From contig MGUX01000079.1 in the NCBI GenBank assembly GCA_001800185.1, forward strand, positions 1-16,868: a stretch of 16,868 nt of DNA, written 5' to 3'. The position numbers were made by a program, and so were the translations under genes. The notes beneath the pieces were generated by a model. It was not told where the DNA came from, did not search any database, and saw only the letters and a list, made by a program, of their open reading frames with translations. The stretch is from Elusimicrobia bacterium RIFCSPLOWO2_12_FULL_59_9 (GTDB taxonomy: Bacteria; Elusimicrobiota; Elusimicrobia; O2-12-FULL-59-9). Positions 1-7,159 of the stretch are shown here, piece by piece (within the stretch, counting starts at the first letter, position 1; every line of letters begins with the position of its first letter).

Positions 1-2
1 CC

Positions 3-2921
3 CGCCTCGGAAAAATCTATCTCTTTTTTTTGATCCTCACTTTCTACGCCGCTCTGGGCAGCGGAAACAACCTGCTTTACCTCGCCTACAGCATGCTTTT
101 GGCGGCCGTGGCGGCGGCGGCCCTCCTCCAGGCCGCGAACTTGGCGCGGCTGAAAGTCGAGTTCCGCTTTCCGGACCAAATCTTCGCCCAATCCGATTTC
201 CGCGTGCGCCTGGAAATTAGAAATCCGCTGCCTTATCCTCGCTACCAACTGCGCCTAAGCGGCGGAAACCGCGAAGCTTTCATCGCCCGAATCGGGGCGG
301 GGGGCTGCGCCGAAGCCGTGTTCCGGCAAAGGGTGGAGCGCCGCGGAAAAATCCGCCTTCGGAACTTTTATTTGGAAAGCGGCTTCCCGTGGGGAATTTT
401 CCGGCGCCGCCTTTCCCTATCCGCCGAGACTCTGGTCCTGCCCCAGATCAACGACGCGCCCGATATGCAGTTGGTCAAGAAAAGCTCCCAGGCCGGCGTC
501 CTGAGGCCCGTCAGGGGCGTGGGCGAGGAGCTCTACGCCATCCGGGAATACAACGAAGGCGACGACACCCGGCTCATCAATTGGAAAATCACCGCCAGGA
601 CCGGCAAGATCATCGTCAATGAATATGCGCAGCCCTTCGGAGGGCAGATTGCCCTGGACCTGCGCGGCATCGGCGCCGGTCCCGCGGCCGAGCGTCAAAT
701 CACCTCCGCAGCCGCCGCCTGCAAATTTCTGTTGGATGGCGGCGTTGAGGTCCGCCTCATGACCGATGACGCCGAGACGGAATTCGGCAGAGGCCCCCTC
801 CACCTGGAAAAGATCCTTCATATTTTGGCCCTGACCGGCGAGGGGAACACGCTTCGCGACGCGGCCCCGGCGCCTCCCGCGCCGCGGGATGACCGCTTTG
901 AAAACACCCCCCGCCTCCACCGCTTCGGCTACGTTCTGGCCGCCGTCTCCTACGGCGGGCTCTTGCTGGCCGAAGAATTCACTTGGCCGCTTTTTACCGC
1001 CGGCGCGATGCTGATGGCTCTGGGAGTTGTTCTGGACCTCCGTCGCCGGTGGCTCAAAACCTGGCCTTCCAACGCCTTCTCCGCGGCCATGCTCGCCTAT
1101 CTCATCTTCTACGCCTATCCCCACCGGGGCTTGACGGCCGCCAATCTGGAATTGGCCGTATACATTCTGCTCAACCGCATGCTGAGCCCGAAAGGCGACA
1201 CGGAGTGCAAGCAAATTCTTCTCGCCAGTTTTTTCCTGTTTTTCCAGGTGTCTGGAACCAGCATCAGCCCCTGGTACCTGAGCTTTGCCCTGCTGTTTTT
1301 TCTTGCGGCGGGCGCATGGCTTTGGGAGTCTCAGAACGCCGCCCCGGCGCCTGTGCGGCAATGGGTCCCCGCCTCGGCCATGTTGATCCTGCTCTGCCTC
1401 CCGGCGGCCGTCTCGGTTTTTTTGGCCACTCCGCGCGTCGAAAGAAGGCGCGGGGTTCTCTCCTTGGGAAACCTCCCTTTGCCCGCCATCCCCTACACGC
1501 TCGATTCCAAAATCGGGTTTACGGACACCGTCTCCCTGGGATTTTTCGGCATGCTCAGGAAAAACAGCAACCGGGCTCTCAAGATCGAGATGCCTTCGGC
1601 TAAAAATCCCAGCGGCAAAGAGCTATACGGCCTGCGCCTGCGCGGAAACGCCTTCGACTATTTCGATGGGCAAAAGTGGTTCAAAAGCCCGATACGGTTC
1701 AGCTACCGCTATTTCGGAAAAACATACCGCGTTGAGGGTTCCAAGGCCTGGCTGCCCCGTGATCGAAGCCGGACCCTTTTTCCGGGATTCCGGCAGGACC
1801 AAAAGCTCGTTCCGCTGGATTTCACGGTCTATCCGGTCAACAGTTCCGTTCTATTCACTTTGGGCCGTCCCGCCGTTCTTGTGGGCAACGACCCCGGCGT
1901 CTATTTCGATTTCACCGATACCGTATTTTTCACCGGCGCCTACGATCAAGCCCGAAGCTACCGCCTCTACGCCCAGCCGGATGAAACCGGCTTCAAGGGG
2001 CACATCCTGGACTACGCTCAACTGCTGCATTACTATCTGCAACTTCCCAAGCAGGACAAAGCGGTCGAAAAACTGGCCGAAAGAATCACCGCGCGAGCGG
2101 CGGGCCCACGGCAAGAGGCGGAGATGATCGCGGACTACCTGCGTGAAAATTACGAGTATTCGCTCCTCTCCCAGGAGGGCGATAAGAGCCTCAAGGATTT
2201 TCTTTTCGACTCCCGGACCGGCAACTGCGAGTACTTCGCCTCCGCCGCGGTGGTGCTGATGCGCATGCGAAAAATCCCCGCCCGGCTGGCGACGGGCTTC
2301 GTCCTGGCGGATTGGAACCCCTACGGGCGGTTCTACGACGTCCGCCAGCACGACGCCCACGCCTGGACGGAAGCTTACCTTCCCGAGTCCGGCTGGACCC
2401 CTTTTGATCCGACGCCGCCGGGCTCCTCACAAGGAGCTCTTATCGGCTCCTATTGGAAAAAGCTCCGCCAATATTTCACCGCCTTGGAAGTGAACTGGTA
2501 CCGGCGCGTGGTGGGCTACGACCGCAACGATCAAAACAGCAATTGGCAAAAATTGTTTCAGAGTTGGAAAAACCTGCTCAAGGAAGGGCTGAAGGTTTTA
2601 ATTCTCGCCGCGGCGCTCGTCGCTCTTGGATGGGCGGGGCGGCGCGCCTTGACTCTGGCGGAACAAAAGCGCCGCACGCGGGGGCAAGACGCCTTTTACC
2701 TGGATTTGCTGCGGCTGCTGGAAAAAAGAGGGCACGCCAAAAAAACATGGCAGACCGGCAGGGAATTCGCCCGGGAGGTGGTGGCGCTCAATCCCCGGCT
2801 CGCCGCCGTGGCCGACCTGACCGAGCAATATTATCAATGCCGGTACCGGGGGCGTCCTATCGGCGAGAAGGACGAGCGGCGCATCAAGGACCTGCTGCGA
2901 CGCCTGAAAACCGATCAATAA
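3..2921 (+). CDS. DUF58 / transglutaminase (TgpA-like) fusion membrane protein, 5' partial
   Basis: The frame is open from the left edge (R-L-G-K-I-Y before the TTG at 30), so the true start lies outside the window; residues here count from position 30. Membrane segments lie at about 1-36. A DUF58 domain follows, with signature GVGEELYAIREYNEGDDTR from residue 163. Several more membrane segments span roughly 295-460. The second half is TgpA-like, with a transglutaminase core whose Cys733 (GNCEYFASA), His777 (HAWTEAYLP) and Asp793 (WTPFDPTPP) form the expected triad. One more membrane segment (about 860-875) and a DUF4129-like cytoplasmic tail close the protein. DUF58 and transglutaminase proteins are usually neighbouring genes, often beside a MoxR ATPase; here they form one chain. 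The core probably lies outside the cytoplasmic membrane, but its substrate is unknown. The domain calls are strong; the physiological role is open. Confidence 0.9.
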   Translation, partial: RLGKIYLFFLILTFYAALGSGNNLLYLAYSMLLAAVAAAALLQAANLARLKVEFRFPDQIFAQSDFRVRLEIRNPLPYPRYQLRLSGGNREAFIARIGAGGCAEAVFRQRVERRGKIRLRNFYLESGFPWGIFRRRLSLSAETLVLPQINDAPDMQLVKKSSQAGVLRPVRGVGEELYAIREYNEGDDTRLINWKITARTGKIIVNEYAQPFGGQIALDLRGIGAGPAAERQITSAAAACKFLLDGGVEVRLMTDDAETEFGRGPLHLEKILHILALTGEGNTLRDAAPAPPAPRDDRFENTPRLHRFGYVLAAVSYGGLLLAEEFTWPLFTAGAMLMALGVVLDLRRRWLKTWPSNAFSAAMLAYLIFYAYPHRGLTAANLELAVYILLNRMLSPKGDTECKQILLASFFLFFQVSGTSISPWYLSFALLFFLAAGAWLWESQNAAPAPVRQWVPASAMLILLCLPAAVSVFLATPRVERRRGVLSLGNLPLPAIPYTLDSKIGFTDTVSLGFFGMLRKNSNRALKIEMPSAKNPSGKELYGLRLRGNAFDYFDGQKWFKSPIRFSYRYFGKTYRVEGSKAWLPRDRSRTLFPGFRQDQKLVPLDFTVYPVNSSVLFTLGRPAVLVGNDPGVYFDFTDTVFFTGAYDQARSYRLYAQPDETGFKGHILDYAQLLHYYLQLPKQDKAVEKLAERITARAAGPRQEAEMIADYLRENYEYSLLSQEGDKSLKDFLFDSRTGNCEYFASAAVVLMRMRKIPARLATGFVLADWNPYGRFYDVRQHDAHAWTEAYLPESGWTPFDPTPPGSSQGALIGSYWKKLRQYFTALEVNWYRRVVGYDRNDQNSNWQKLFQSWKNLLKEGLKVLILAAALVALGWAGRRALTLAEQKRRTRGQDAFYLDLLRLLEKRGHAKKTWQTGREFAREVVALNPRLAAVADLTEQYYQCRYRGRPIGEKDERRIKDLLRRLKTDQ

Positions 2922-5854
2922 GGAAAGAGTTCGTCGACGGGTATTTCCCGAAGCTCTCCCAATGTTTTGATCCCGTCGAGGCCGACGCGTTCGCGGTTTC
3001 CAAGGATGTAGATTGTCAGCGGCTGATTTTCAAAGCGCCGGGCGAAATCCTGAAGCTGCGGCAGCGCGTAATTGACGGCCTTTTGCATGTTCCTGGGACG
3101 GGGATCGCCATCAAGGCCCCACTTCTCCCAAGCAATGACGGTTCCCGGAATGGAGCGAAACTCGATGGGCTCCGCCCGGTATCTTTGCTCGATGGATTTT
3201 CTCGTCGCTTGAAATCTCTCGGAGGAGGGCGGCAATTTTTTGATCAAGTGGGCCAGAAGCCCGGTCGCCTCCAGCGTCTTGTCCGCCTGGCAGCCGAGTC
3301 CGGCCGCCACCTTGTTTTCGTCCGGTTCGTACTCGCCCTCGCTGTAGCCGCCTCCGGCCGAATACGCCAGAGCGCGCGATTCCCGAATTTCCTGCCAGAT
3401 CACCGAGCTCATGTCGCCGCCCATGTAGCTGGAGTAAAAGCGGTAATCCACCTGATTCTCCGCCTTAAAAATCTCGTCGGCGGCGAAAAGCCCGACCAAG
3501 GACTGCACCATGTCGCGATGGACAAAAATGACGTTGTCTTTTTGCGGCTTTTCGTAGCGCATCGGCTCATGCGCGGGCGTCTCCAAGTACTTTTTCCCGC
3601 TCCCTTTCAATAGCCCGGCAGCCGCGTCCGTTCCGCGCGCGCCGACGTAGCCGGCGCGGCGCCGCCAATTCCAAACGTCCCGGATGAGGGACTTGAGGTC
3701 CTCCTCCTTGAGCGCCCGCAACTCGGCGTCGCTGAGCTCCGATAGGACGCCGCTTTTTTTGCCTCGCTGGGCCCATTCTCCCAGGGCCCGGCGGATATAG
3801 CGCACGTCCGCCTTGTTGTCCTTGTGCTCGCCAATCTGCACCTGAATCAATTTTTCCAAGGTGCCGGGGGCGACGTTGGGAGACTCGAACCTCTGGCGCA
3901 TGAGTCCAAGGGTCTCCTCCAGATGCGCATCGAGCCCCTCGACATGGACCGAGGACGAATCCTCGCCGCAACCCGCGCTCATCGAGCTTCCGAGTCTATA
4001 TAGCGCTTTTTTGAAATCCTCAGCGCTCATTGCTCCGGCGCCGGAGAGATTGAGCAGGGAAAAGGCCGCGCATAAATTCCGCTCATGCTTTCGCCCGCGC
4101 TCGAAATCAAAATCCAGGGAGAAAAGGTCGTTCATGGGGTTTTTGACGGCGTAGAGCTTTCCCCAGGCCATTTCTTCCACCTGATAATCGAGGCCTTTTT
4201 TAAGCCACTTCGGCTCGATGGGAACAGCCGGCATATTAACGATTTCCTTGAAGAGTTCTGATTCTCGGGCCGGATCGATATCGAGCGTGGTGAATTCCGG
4301 CTTGGCGATGGACGGGACTTCGGGCTTGCCTTTGCGCCGGTAGACCGTCACGCGGTTGTCTCCCAGATACTTGGCGGCCGCCAGCAGGACCTCCTCTTTG
4401 GTCACGGCGCGCAGCCTTTCCAAATGCGCGGCGGTGTAGGGCCACTCCTCGAAGCTGACGAAGGAGTCCATCAGAAGCTGGGCCCTGGATTCGTTGGATT
4501 CGAGCCTCTTTTTGTCGTTCACCTCGAAATTCGTCACCACCGCCTTGATGTCCTCATCCGAAAAATCGCCGGCTTTGAGCTTGGCCGCCACCTCCATCAG
4601 CAGGGCTTCCGCCTCTTCAAGCGTCTGTCCCTCCTTGGGATTGGCCCACATATACCAGGCCCCCGCGTCGTTTCTCATCTCAGGATAGGAGCCGGAGCTT
4701 TTCACTTTTTGATCCTGGTTCAAATAGAGATTCAAGATTCCCGCGGCCGCGTTGTCCACCAGCATGTCCATGACCCGCAGGGTGTCGGCGTCGGGATACC
4801 CGGCGGCGACCGTCGGCCACGCGATCACGACTTTTTCCTCCGCCTCATAGCGGACCTCGGCGCGCTCGACCCCGCTGGGCGGCGGCAGCGTCCAAGCGCC
4901 GGCCGCGGGCAGGTCTTTGGGCTCCAAAGCGCCGAAATATTTCTCGAGGAGAGGCAAAACCTCTTTGGGGTCGAAATCGCCCGCGAGAACGGCGGCCATG
5001 TTGTTGGGCCTGTAGTAAGCGTCAAAAAAAGCGTACATCTTGGCCAGGGAAGGATTCTTCAAATGCTCGATGCTTCCCAAAATCGTGCGTTGGCCGTAAG
5101 GGTGATTCTTATAGACCTTCGACTCCAGGGCTTCATTGAGAATTCTCTCGGCGTTGTCCATGGAGCGGTTCTTCTCCTCGTAGACCGTCTCCAGTTCCGG
5201 CTGAAACGCCCGGAATACCGGCGTTTTAAACCGCTCCGATTCTACGCGGGCCCACAACTCCAGCCGGTTGGCGGGTATGTCCGCGATGTAAACCGTCGTC
5301 TCCCAATCGGTGAAGGCGTTGAGGTCGCTGAAGCCGACGCTTTTGTAAAGCTTGTCGATCTCGTTTAAGACCTCGTAGCGTCCGGCTTGCAGGCTCTCGG
5401 CGTCGATTTCCTTGTAGATTTTCTTGCGCTCTTCGGGCGCCTGAACGCTGAAAAGCTTTTCGTAAAGCTCCGTGATCTTGTCCAAATGCGCTTTCTCTTT
5501 TTCAAAATCCAGGGTCCCCAGCCGCCGCGTGCCCTTAAAAAGCATGTGCTCCAAGTAATGGGCCATGCCCGTGCTGTCCTCCGGGTCCTGCTTGCCCCCC
5601 GCCCGGACGCCGATCCACGCCGTGATGCGCGGCCGCTCATGGTTGGGACTCAAATACACCGTCAGCCCGTTGGCCAGCCGGTGCACGGTGACCTGCATGC
5701 CGTCGCCCGCCAAAGGCTCCAAAACGGGTCTGGGAAGCGCGGCCGTCTGCTCGGCCGTAGCTGTCGGCCGCGACGCGCTCTCCTGGCCCGAAACAGGATG
5801 AACGGAGACCCAAGCGGCCAAAAACGCGATCCCTGCGATCCGATGTATTCTCAT
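2915..5854 (-). CDS. Secreted M16 (insulinase/pitrilysin-like) zinc metallopeptidase
   Basis: This is a 979-residue two-copy M16 protein. Residues 1-23 look like a Sec signal peptide (Arg5, hydrophobic 6-18, probable cleavage near VSG/QES), so the enzyme should be periplasmic or outer-membrane associated. The inverted zinc motif HYLEH (His99, Glu102, His103) is intact, and the third ligand is most likely Glu227 in ELETVYEEKNR. An extra charged helical stretch of roughly 50 residues (about 112-165) separates these elements compared with short M16 proteases. The C-terminal half (about 560-970) resembles the second, non-catalytic M16 repeat. An AAGGAG ribosome site lies 8 bases before the ATG. 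The gene converges on the DUF58 fusion and shares 7 bp with it at the stop codons. Family and activity are well supported; the natural substrate cannot be read from sequence. Confidence 0.93.
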   Translation of the reverse strand: MRIHRIAGIAFLAAWVSVHPVSGQESASRPTATAEQTAALPRPVLEPLAGDGMQVTVHRLANGLTVYLSPNHERPRITAWIGVRAGGKQDPEDSTGMAHYLEHMLFKGTRRLGTLDFEKEKAHLDKITELYEKLFSVQAPEERKKIYKEIDAESLQAGRYEVLNEIDKLYKSVGFSDLNAFTDWETTVYIADIPANRLELWARVESERFKTPVFRAFQPELETVYEEKNRSMDNAERILNEALESKVYKNHPYGQRTILGSIEHLKNPSLAKMYAFFDAYYRPNNMAAVLAGDFDPKEVLPLLEKYFGALEPKDLPAAGAWTLPPPSGVERAEVRYEAEEKVVIAWPTVAAGYPDADTLRVMDMLVDNAAAGILNLYLNQDQKVKSSGSYPEMRNDAGAWYMWANPKEGQTLEEAEALLMEVAAKLKAGDFSDEDIKAVVTNFEVNDKKRLESNESRAQLLMDSFVSFEEWPYTAAHLERLRAVTKEEVLLAAAKYLGDNRVTVYRRKGKPEVPSIAKPEFTTLDIDPARESELFKEIVNMPAVPIEPKWLKKGLDYQVEEMAWGKLYAVKNPMNDLFSLDFDFERGRKHERNLCAAFSLLNLSGAGAMSAEDFKKALYRLGSSMSAGCGEDSSSVHVEGLDAHLEETLGLMRQRFESPNVAPGTLEKLIQVQIGEHKDNKADVRYIRRALGEWAQRGKKSGVLSELSDAELRALKEEDLKSLIRDVWNWRRRAGYVGARGTDAAAGLLKGSGKKYLETPAHEPMRYEKPQKDNVIFVHRDMVQSLVGLFAADEIFKAENQVDYRFYSSYMGGDMSSVIWQEIRESRALAYSAGGGYSEGEYEPDENKVAAGLGCQADKTLEATGLLAHLIKKLPPSSERFQATRKSIEQRYRAEPIEFRSIPGTVIAWEKWGLDGDPRPRNMQKAVNYALPQLQDFARRFENQPLTIYILGNRERVGLDGIKTLGELREIPVDELFPY

Positions 5855-5891
5855 AAGCCTTTCTCCTTGAAATTCAATTGCGGCAAGTTAA

Positions 5892-5919
5892 AGAATACAA
5901 AATATTTCGCCCCGGCCAA
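5892..5919 (-). promoter_or_regulatory. Possible sigma70 promoter for the M16 peptidase gene
   Basis: On the minus strand TTGGCC (5914-5919) and TATTCT (5892-5897, preceded by TG as in an extended -10) are separated by 16 bases. This would place transcription about 30 bases upstream of the peptidase ATG, leaving room for the AAGGAG site at 5863-5868. Each box matches consensus at only four of six positions, so this is tentative. Confidence 0.33.
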
Positions 5920-6051
5920 ATCGCGCGAAATTATTCCAACCGCCTTATCTCCCCATCCTGGGCAGGCGTTATAGGCTGACATGGTCTGCAGCGTTTGCCC
6001 TCTCGCGTGATCTAGGACTTCGTTGTTATCGCAGCAGTGGCTTAGGGAAAA

Positions 6052-6083
6052 GCCAACCAATCGCTTGAGCGGCCGCGTTAGGC
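6052..6083 (-). repeat. Imperfect inverted repeat E1 (CTAACGC-type junction element)
   Basis: The 280-base gap 5855-6134 has no convincing gene. Inside it, 6052-6083 is a 32-base element whose ends (GCCAAC and GTTAGGC) are partly complementary. Read on the minus strand it begins GCCTAACGC and contains GCTCAAGC. The same CTAACGC end occurs in the gaps at 7103-7134 and 15239-15272. The shape resembles half of an integron attC site, but length and pairing are not good enough to call one. Confidence 0.35.
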
Positions 6084-6100
6084 CTATCGAAAGATTGCCC

Positions 6101-6129
6101 TTGAAATCCAACGTGGTATCACCTATAAT
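6101..6129 (+). promoter_or_regulatory. Near-consensus sigma70 promoter for the toxin-antitoxin pair
   Basis: TTGAAA (6101-6106) and a perfect TATAAT (6124-6129) are separated by exactly 17 bases. Transcription should start about 6-8 bases after the -10 box, at or next to the ATG at 6135, so the PIN mRNA would be leaderless or nearly so. No ribosome-binding site can fit between the expected start point and the ATG. Confidence 0.75.
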
Positions 6130-6132
6130 ACC
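6115..6132. promoter_or_regulatory. Candidate operator overlapping the -10 box
   Basis: GGTAT (6115-6119) and ATACC (6128-6132) form a 5-base inverted repeat with an 8-base spacer that covers the TATAAT box. Ribbon-helix-helix antitoxins usually repress their own promoter by binding such short palindromes, so this is a plausible autoregulatory site. The arms are short and chance cannot be excluded. Confidence 0.4.
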
Positions 6133-6134
6133 GT

Positions 6135-6554
6135 ATGGGGGCGATTCAAATTGTTCTTGACACGAATGTTTTAGTAGCCGCCCTGCGCTCAAGCAAGGGG
6201 GCATCTCACCACCTGCTCCGGTTAATTGACAGCGGAAATTTTCAATTAAACATCTCTGTCCCCCTCGTTTTAGAGTATGAGGCCTCCGCCAAGAGGCTGA
6301 CATCCCTATCTTCCCGGGATGTCGATGCAGTCATTGACTATATTTGCGCCGTATCTCGGCCCCAAAAGATCCACTATCTCTGGAGGCCAATTCTAAGCGA
6401 TCCGCAAGATGATATGGTTTTAGAGTTGGCGGTGGCGGGCGGATGTGGGGTTATTGTTACATACAATAAATCTGATTTCGCGCAAGCACATGGGTTTGGG
6501 ATACAAATATTGACGCCCAAGGACTTTCTTAAAGAGATAGGAGGACTGCCATGA
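6135..6554 (+). CDS. PIN-domain toxin (PIN_3 family, VapC-like ribonuclease)
   Basis: The 139-residue protein is a complete PIN domain. It has the N-terminal strand IQIVLDTNVL with Asp9, a central acidic residue at Glu47 (VLEYEA), the DPQDD cluster (Asp89, Asp92, Asp93) and VTYNKSDF with Asp114. That last motif is typical of the PIN_3 branch of putative toxin components. These acidic residues bind metal for RNA cleavage in the family. The gene comes before its antitoxin, the reverse of the usual vapBC order, and its stop overlaps the antitoxin ATG (ATGA). The start at 6135 gives the normal family N-terminus but has no ribosome site, since the promoter abuts it. Base composition is visibly less GC-rich than the flanks. 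Toxin function is inferred from family and pairing; the RNA target is unknown. Confidence 0.85.
   Translation: MGAIQIVLDTNVLVAALRSSKGASHHLLRLIDSGNFQLNISVPLVLEYEASAKRLTSLSSRDVDAVIDYICAVSRPQKIHYLWRPILSDPQDDMVLELAVAGGCGVIVTYNKSDFAQAHGFGIQILTPKDFLKEIGGLP
6539..6544 (+). promoter_or_regulatory. Strong ribosome-binding site for the antitoxin
   Basis: A perfect AGGAGG lies within the end of the toxin gene, 6 bases before the antitoxin ATG. The toxin has no such site, so the antitoxin is probably made at a higher rate from the same mRNA. Confidence 0.7.
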
Positions 6555-7003
6555 GTAATATCAGCCTGCGACTCCCTGATTCATTGCACAAGTCCATTCG
6601 TGAGCTGGCGCACAAAGAACATGTGTCGATCAATCAAATGATCACTCTTGCTCTGGCCGAAAAGTTATCGACTCTTATGACAGAGGAATATCTTGGCAAA
6701 CGCGCCCAAAGAGGGAATAGAAAATCTTTCCTCAAGGCCCTTGGTAAGGTATCAAATGCGGAACCGGAAACACGCGATCATCTATCAGCAGGCCCAACCA
6801 AGCGGTTCATGACGTACGAGAACCGAAAGAGATATGTTTCCATTCATCGAAACGACTGCGGTAGGCTACACCAGCACGGCGGGGTGTCCAGGGTTGGCGC
6901 CCGACATCATTATGAGGATCATCAGACGCTTAATGATGCGCTCCGATATGCGCACAGCACGCGCCTGCAAATCAAACAGCACTCGTGCATAGGACCACGA
7001 TGA
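6551..7003 (+). CDS. Ribbon-helix-helix (HicB/CopG-like) antitoxin with unusual C-terminal extension
   Basis: Residues 1-45 are a typical ribbon-helix-helix DNA-binding start (ISLRLPDSLHKSIRELA, then SINQMITLALAEKLS). Residues 46-83 match the usual tail of antitoxins that pair with PIN_3 toxins (YLGKRAQRG, KVSNAEPETRDHL), where the family normally stops. Here the frame continues for about 65 more residues. The codon after DHL is TCA (6785-6787), one base from TGA or TAA, so loss of the original stop is likely. From an in-frame ATG at 6809 the extension begins TYENRKRYVSIHRNDCG and ends HSCIGPR. This reminds me of small Cys-containing bacterial proteins with a YEN...IH...C...C pattern, but lacks their second cysteines. 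The antitoxin part is well supported; the tail may be a fusion, a second gene in frame, or non-functional. Confidence 0.78.
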   Translation: MSNISLRLPDSLHKSIRELAHKEHVSINQMITLALAEKLSTLMTEEYLGKRAQRGNRKSFLKALGKVSNAEPETRDHLSAGPTKRFMTYENRKRYVSIHRNDCGRLHQHGGVSRVGARHHYEDHQTLNDALRYAHSTRLQIKQHSCIGPR

Positions 7004-7049
7004 GTTCCGACATTCTTACAGCCGACTGCGGCCGGGACAGCCACTCAGC

Positions 7050-7061
7050 GCCAGCGCTGGC
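7050..7061. repeat. 12-base perfect palindrome
   Basis: GCCAGCGCTGGC is its own reverse complement. It lies in the 156-base gap between the antitoxin and hsdM, followed by a partial copy (AGCGCTGG) near 7085. It could be a protein-binding site for regulating the operon; no terminator T-run follows. Confidence 0.35.
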
Positions 7062-7102
7062 CAACTAAGACAAATGGCCGACAAAGCGCTGGGGGGCAAC
7101 GC

Positions 7103-7134
7103 GCTAACGCACGTGCCTCAGCTTTGACGTTAGC
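7103..7134. repeat. Inverted repeat E2 (GCTAACG / CGTTAGC) upstream of hsdM
   Basis: GCTAACG (7103-7109) and CGTTAGC (7128-7134) are perfect 7-base arms around an 18-base centre that begins with the palindrome GCACGTGC. The element ends only 25 bases before the hsdM ATG. It resembles E1 and the repeat after hsdR. No clear promoter for hsdM was found here. Confidence 0.45.
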
Positions 7135-7140
7135 TCGCTG

Positions 7141-7146
7141 AGGAGG
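7141..7146 (+). promoter_or_regulatory. Ribosome-binding site for hsdM
   Basis: AGGAGG followed by AGCG sits 13 bases before the ATG at 7160; the spacing is slightly long but the match is perfect, and it supports that start. Confidence 0.6.
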
Positions 7147-7159
7147 AGCGAACTACATA

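Noticed and set aside
417..1361. Long minus-strand frame opposite the DUF58 domain
   Set aside because: It is a shadow of the GC-rich real gene, with low-complexity Gly/Arg-rich sequence and no domain.
5960..6083. True integron attC sites (GTTAGGC at 6077)
   Set aside because: The right-hand core fits, but the left core is imperfect, the element is too short and no integrase is visible; kept only as a repeat family.
5851..6303. A 150-codon open frame on the minus strand
   Set aside because: It overlaps the PIN gene start and its promoter, has no recognisable domain, and its composition does not look coding.
7000..7068. A 22-codon frame starting in an ATGA overlap with the antitoxin stop
   Set aside because: It is very short, has no ribosome site or similarity I recognise, and ends inside the palindrome-rich gap.
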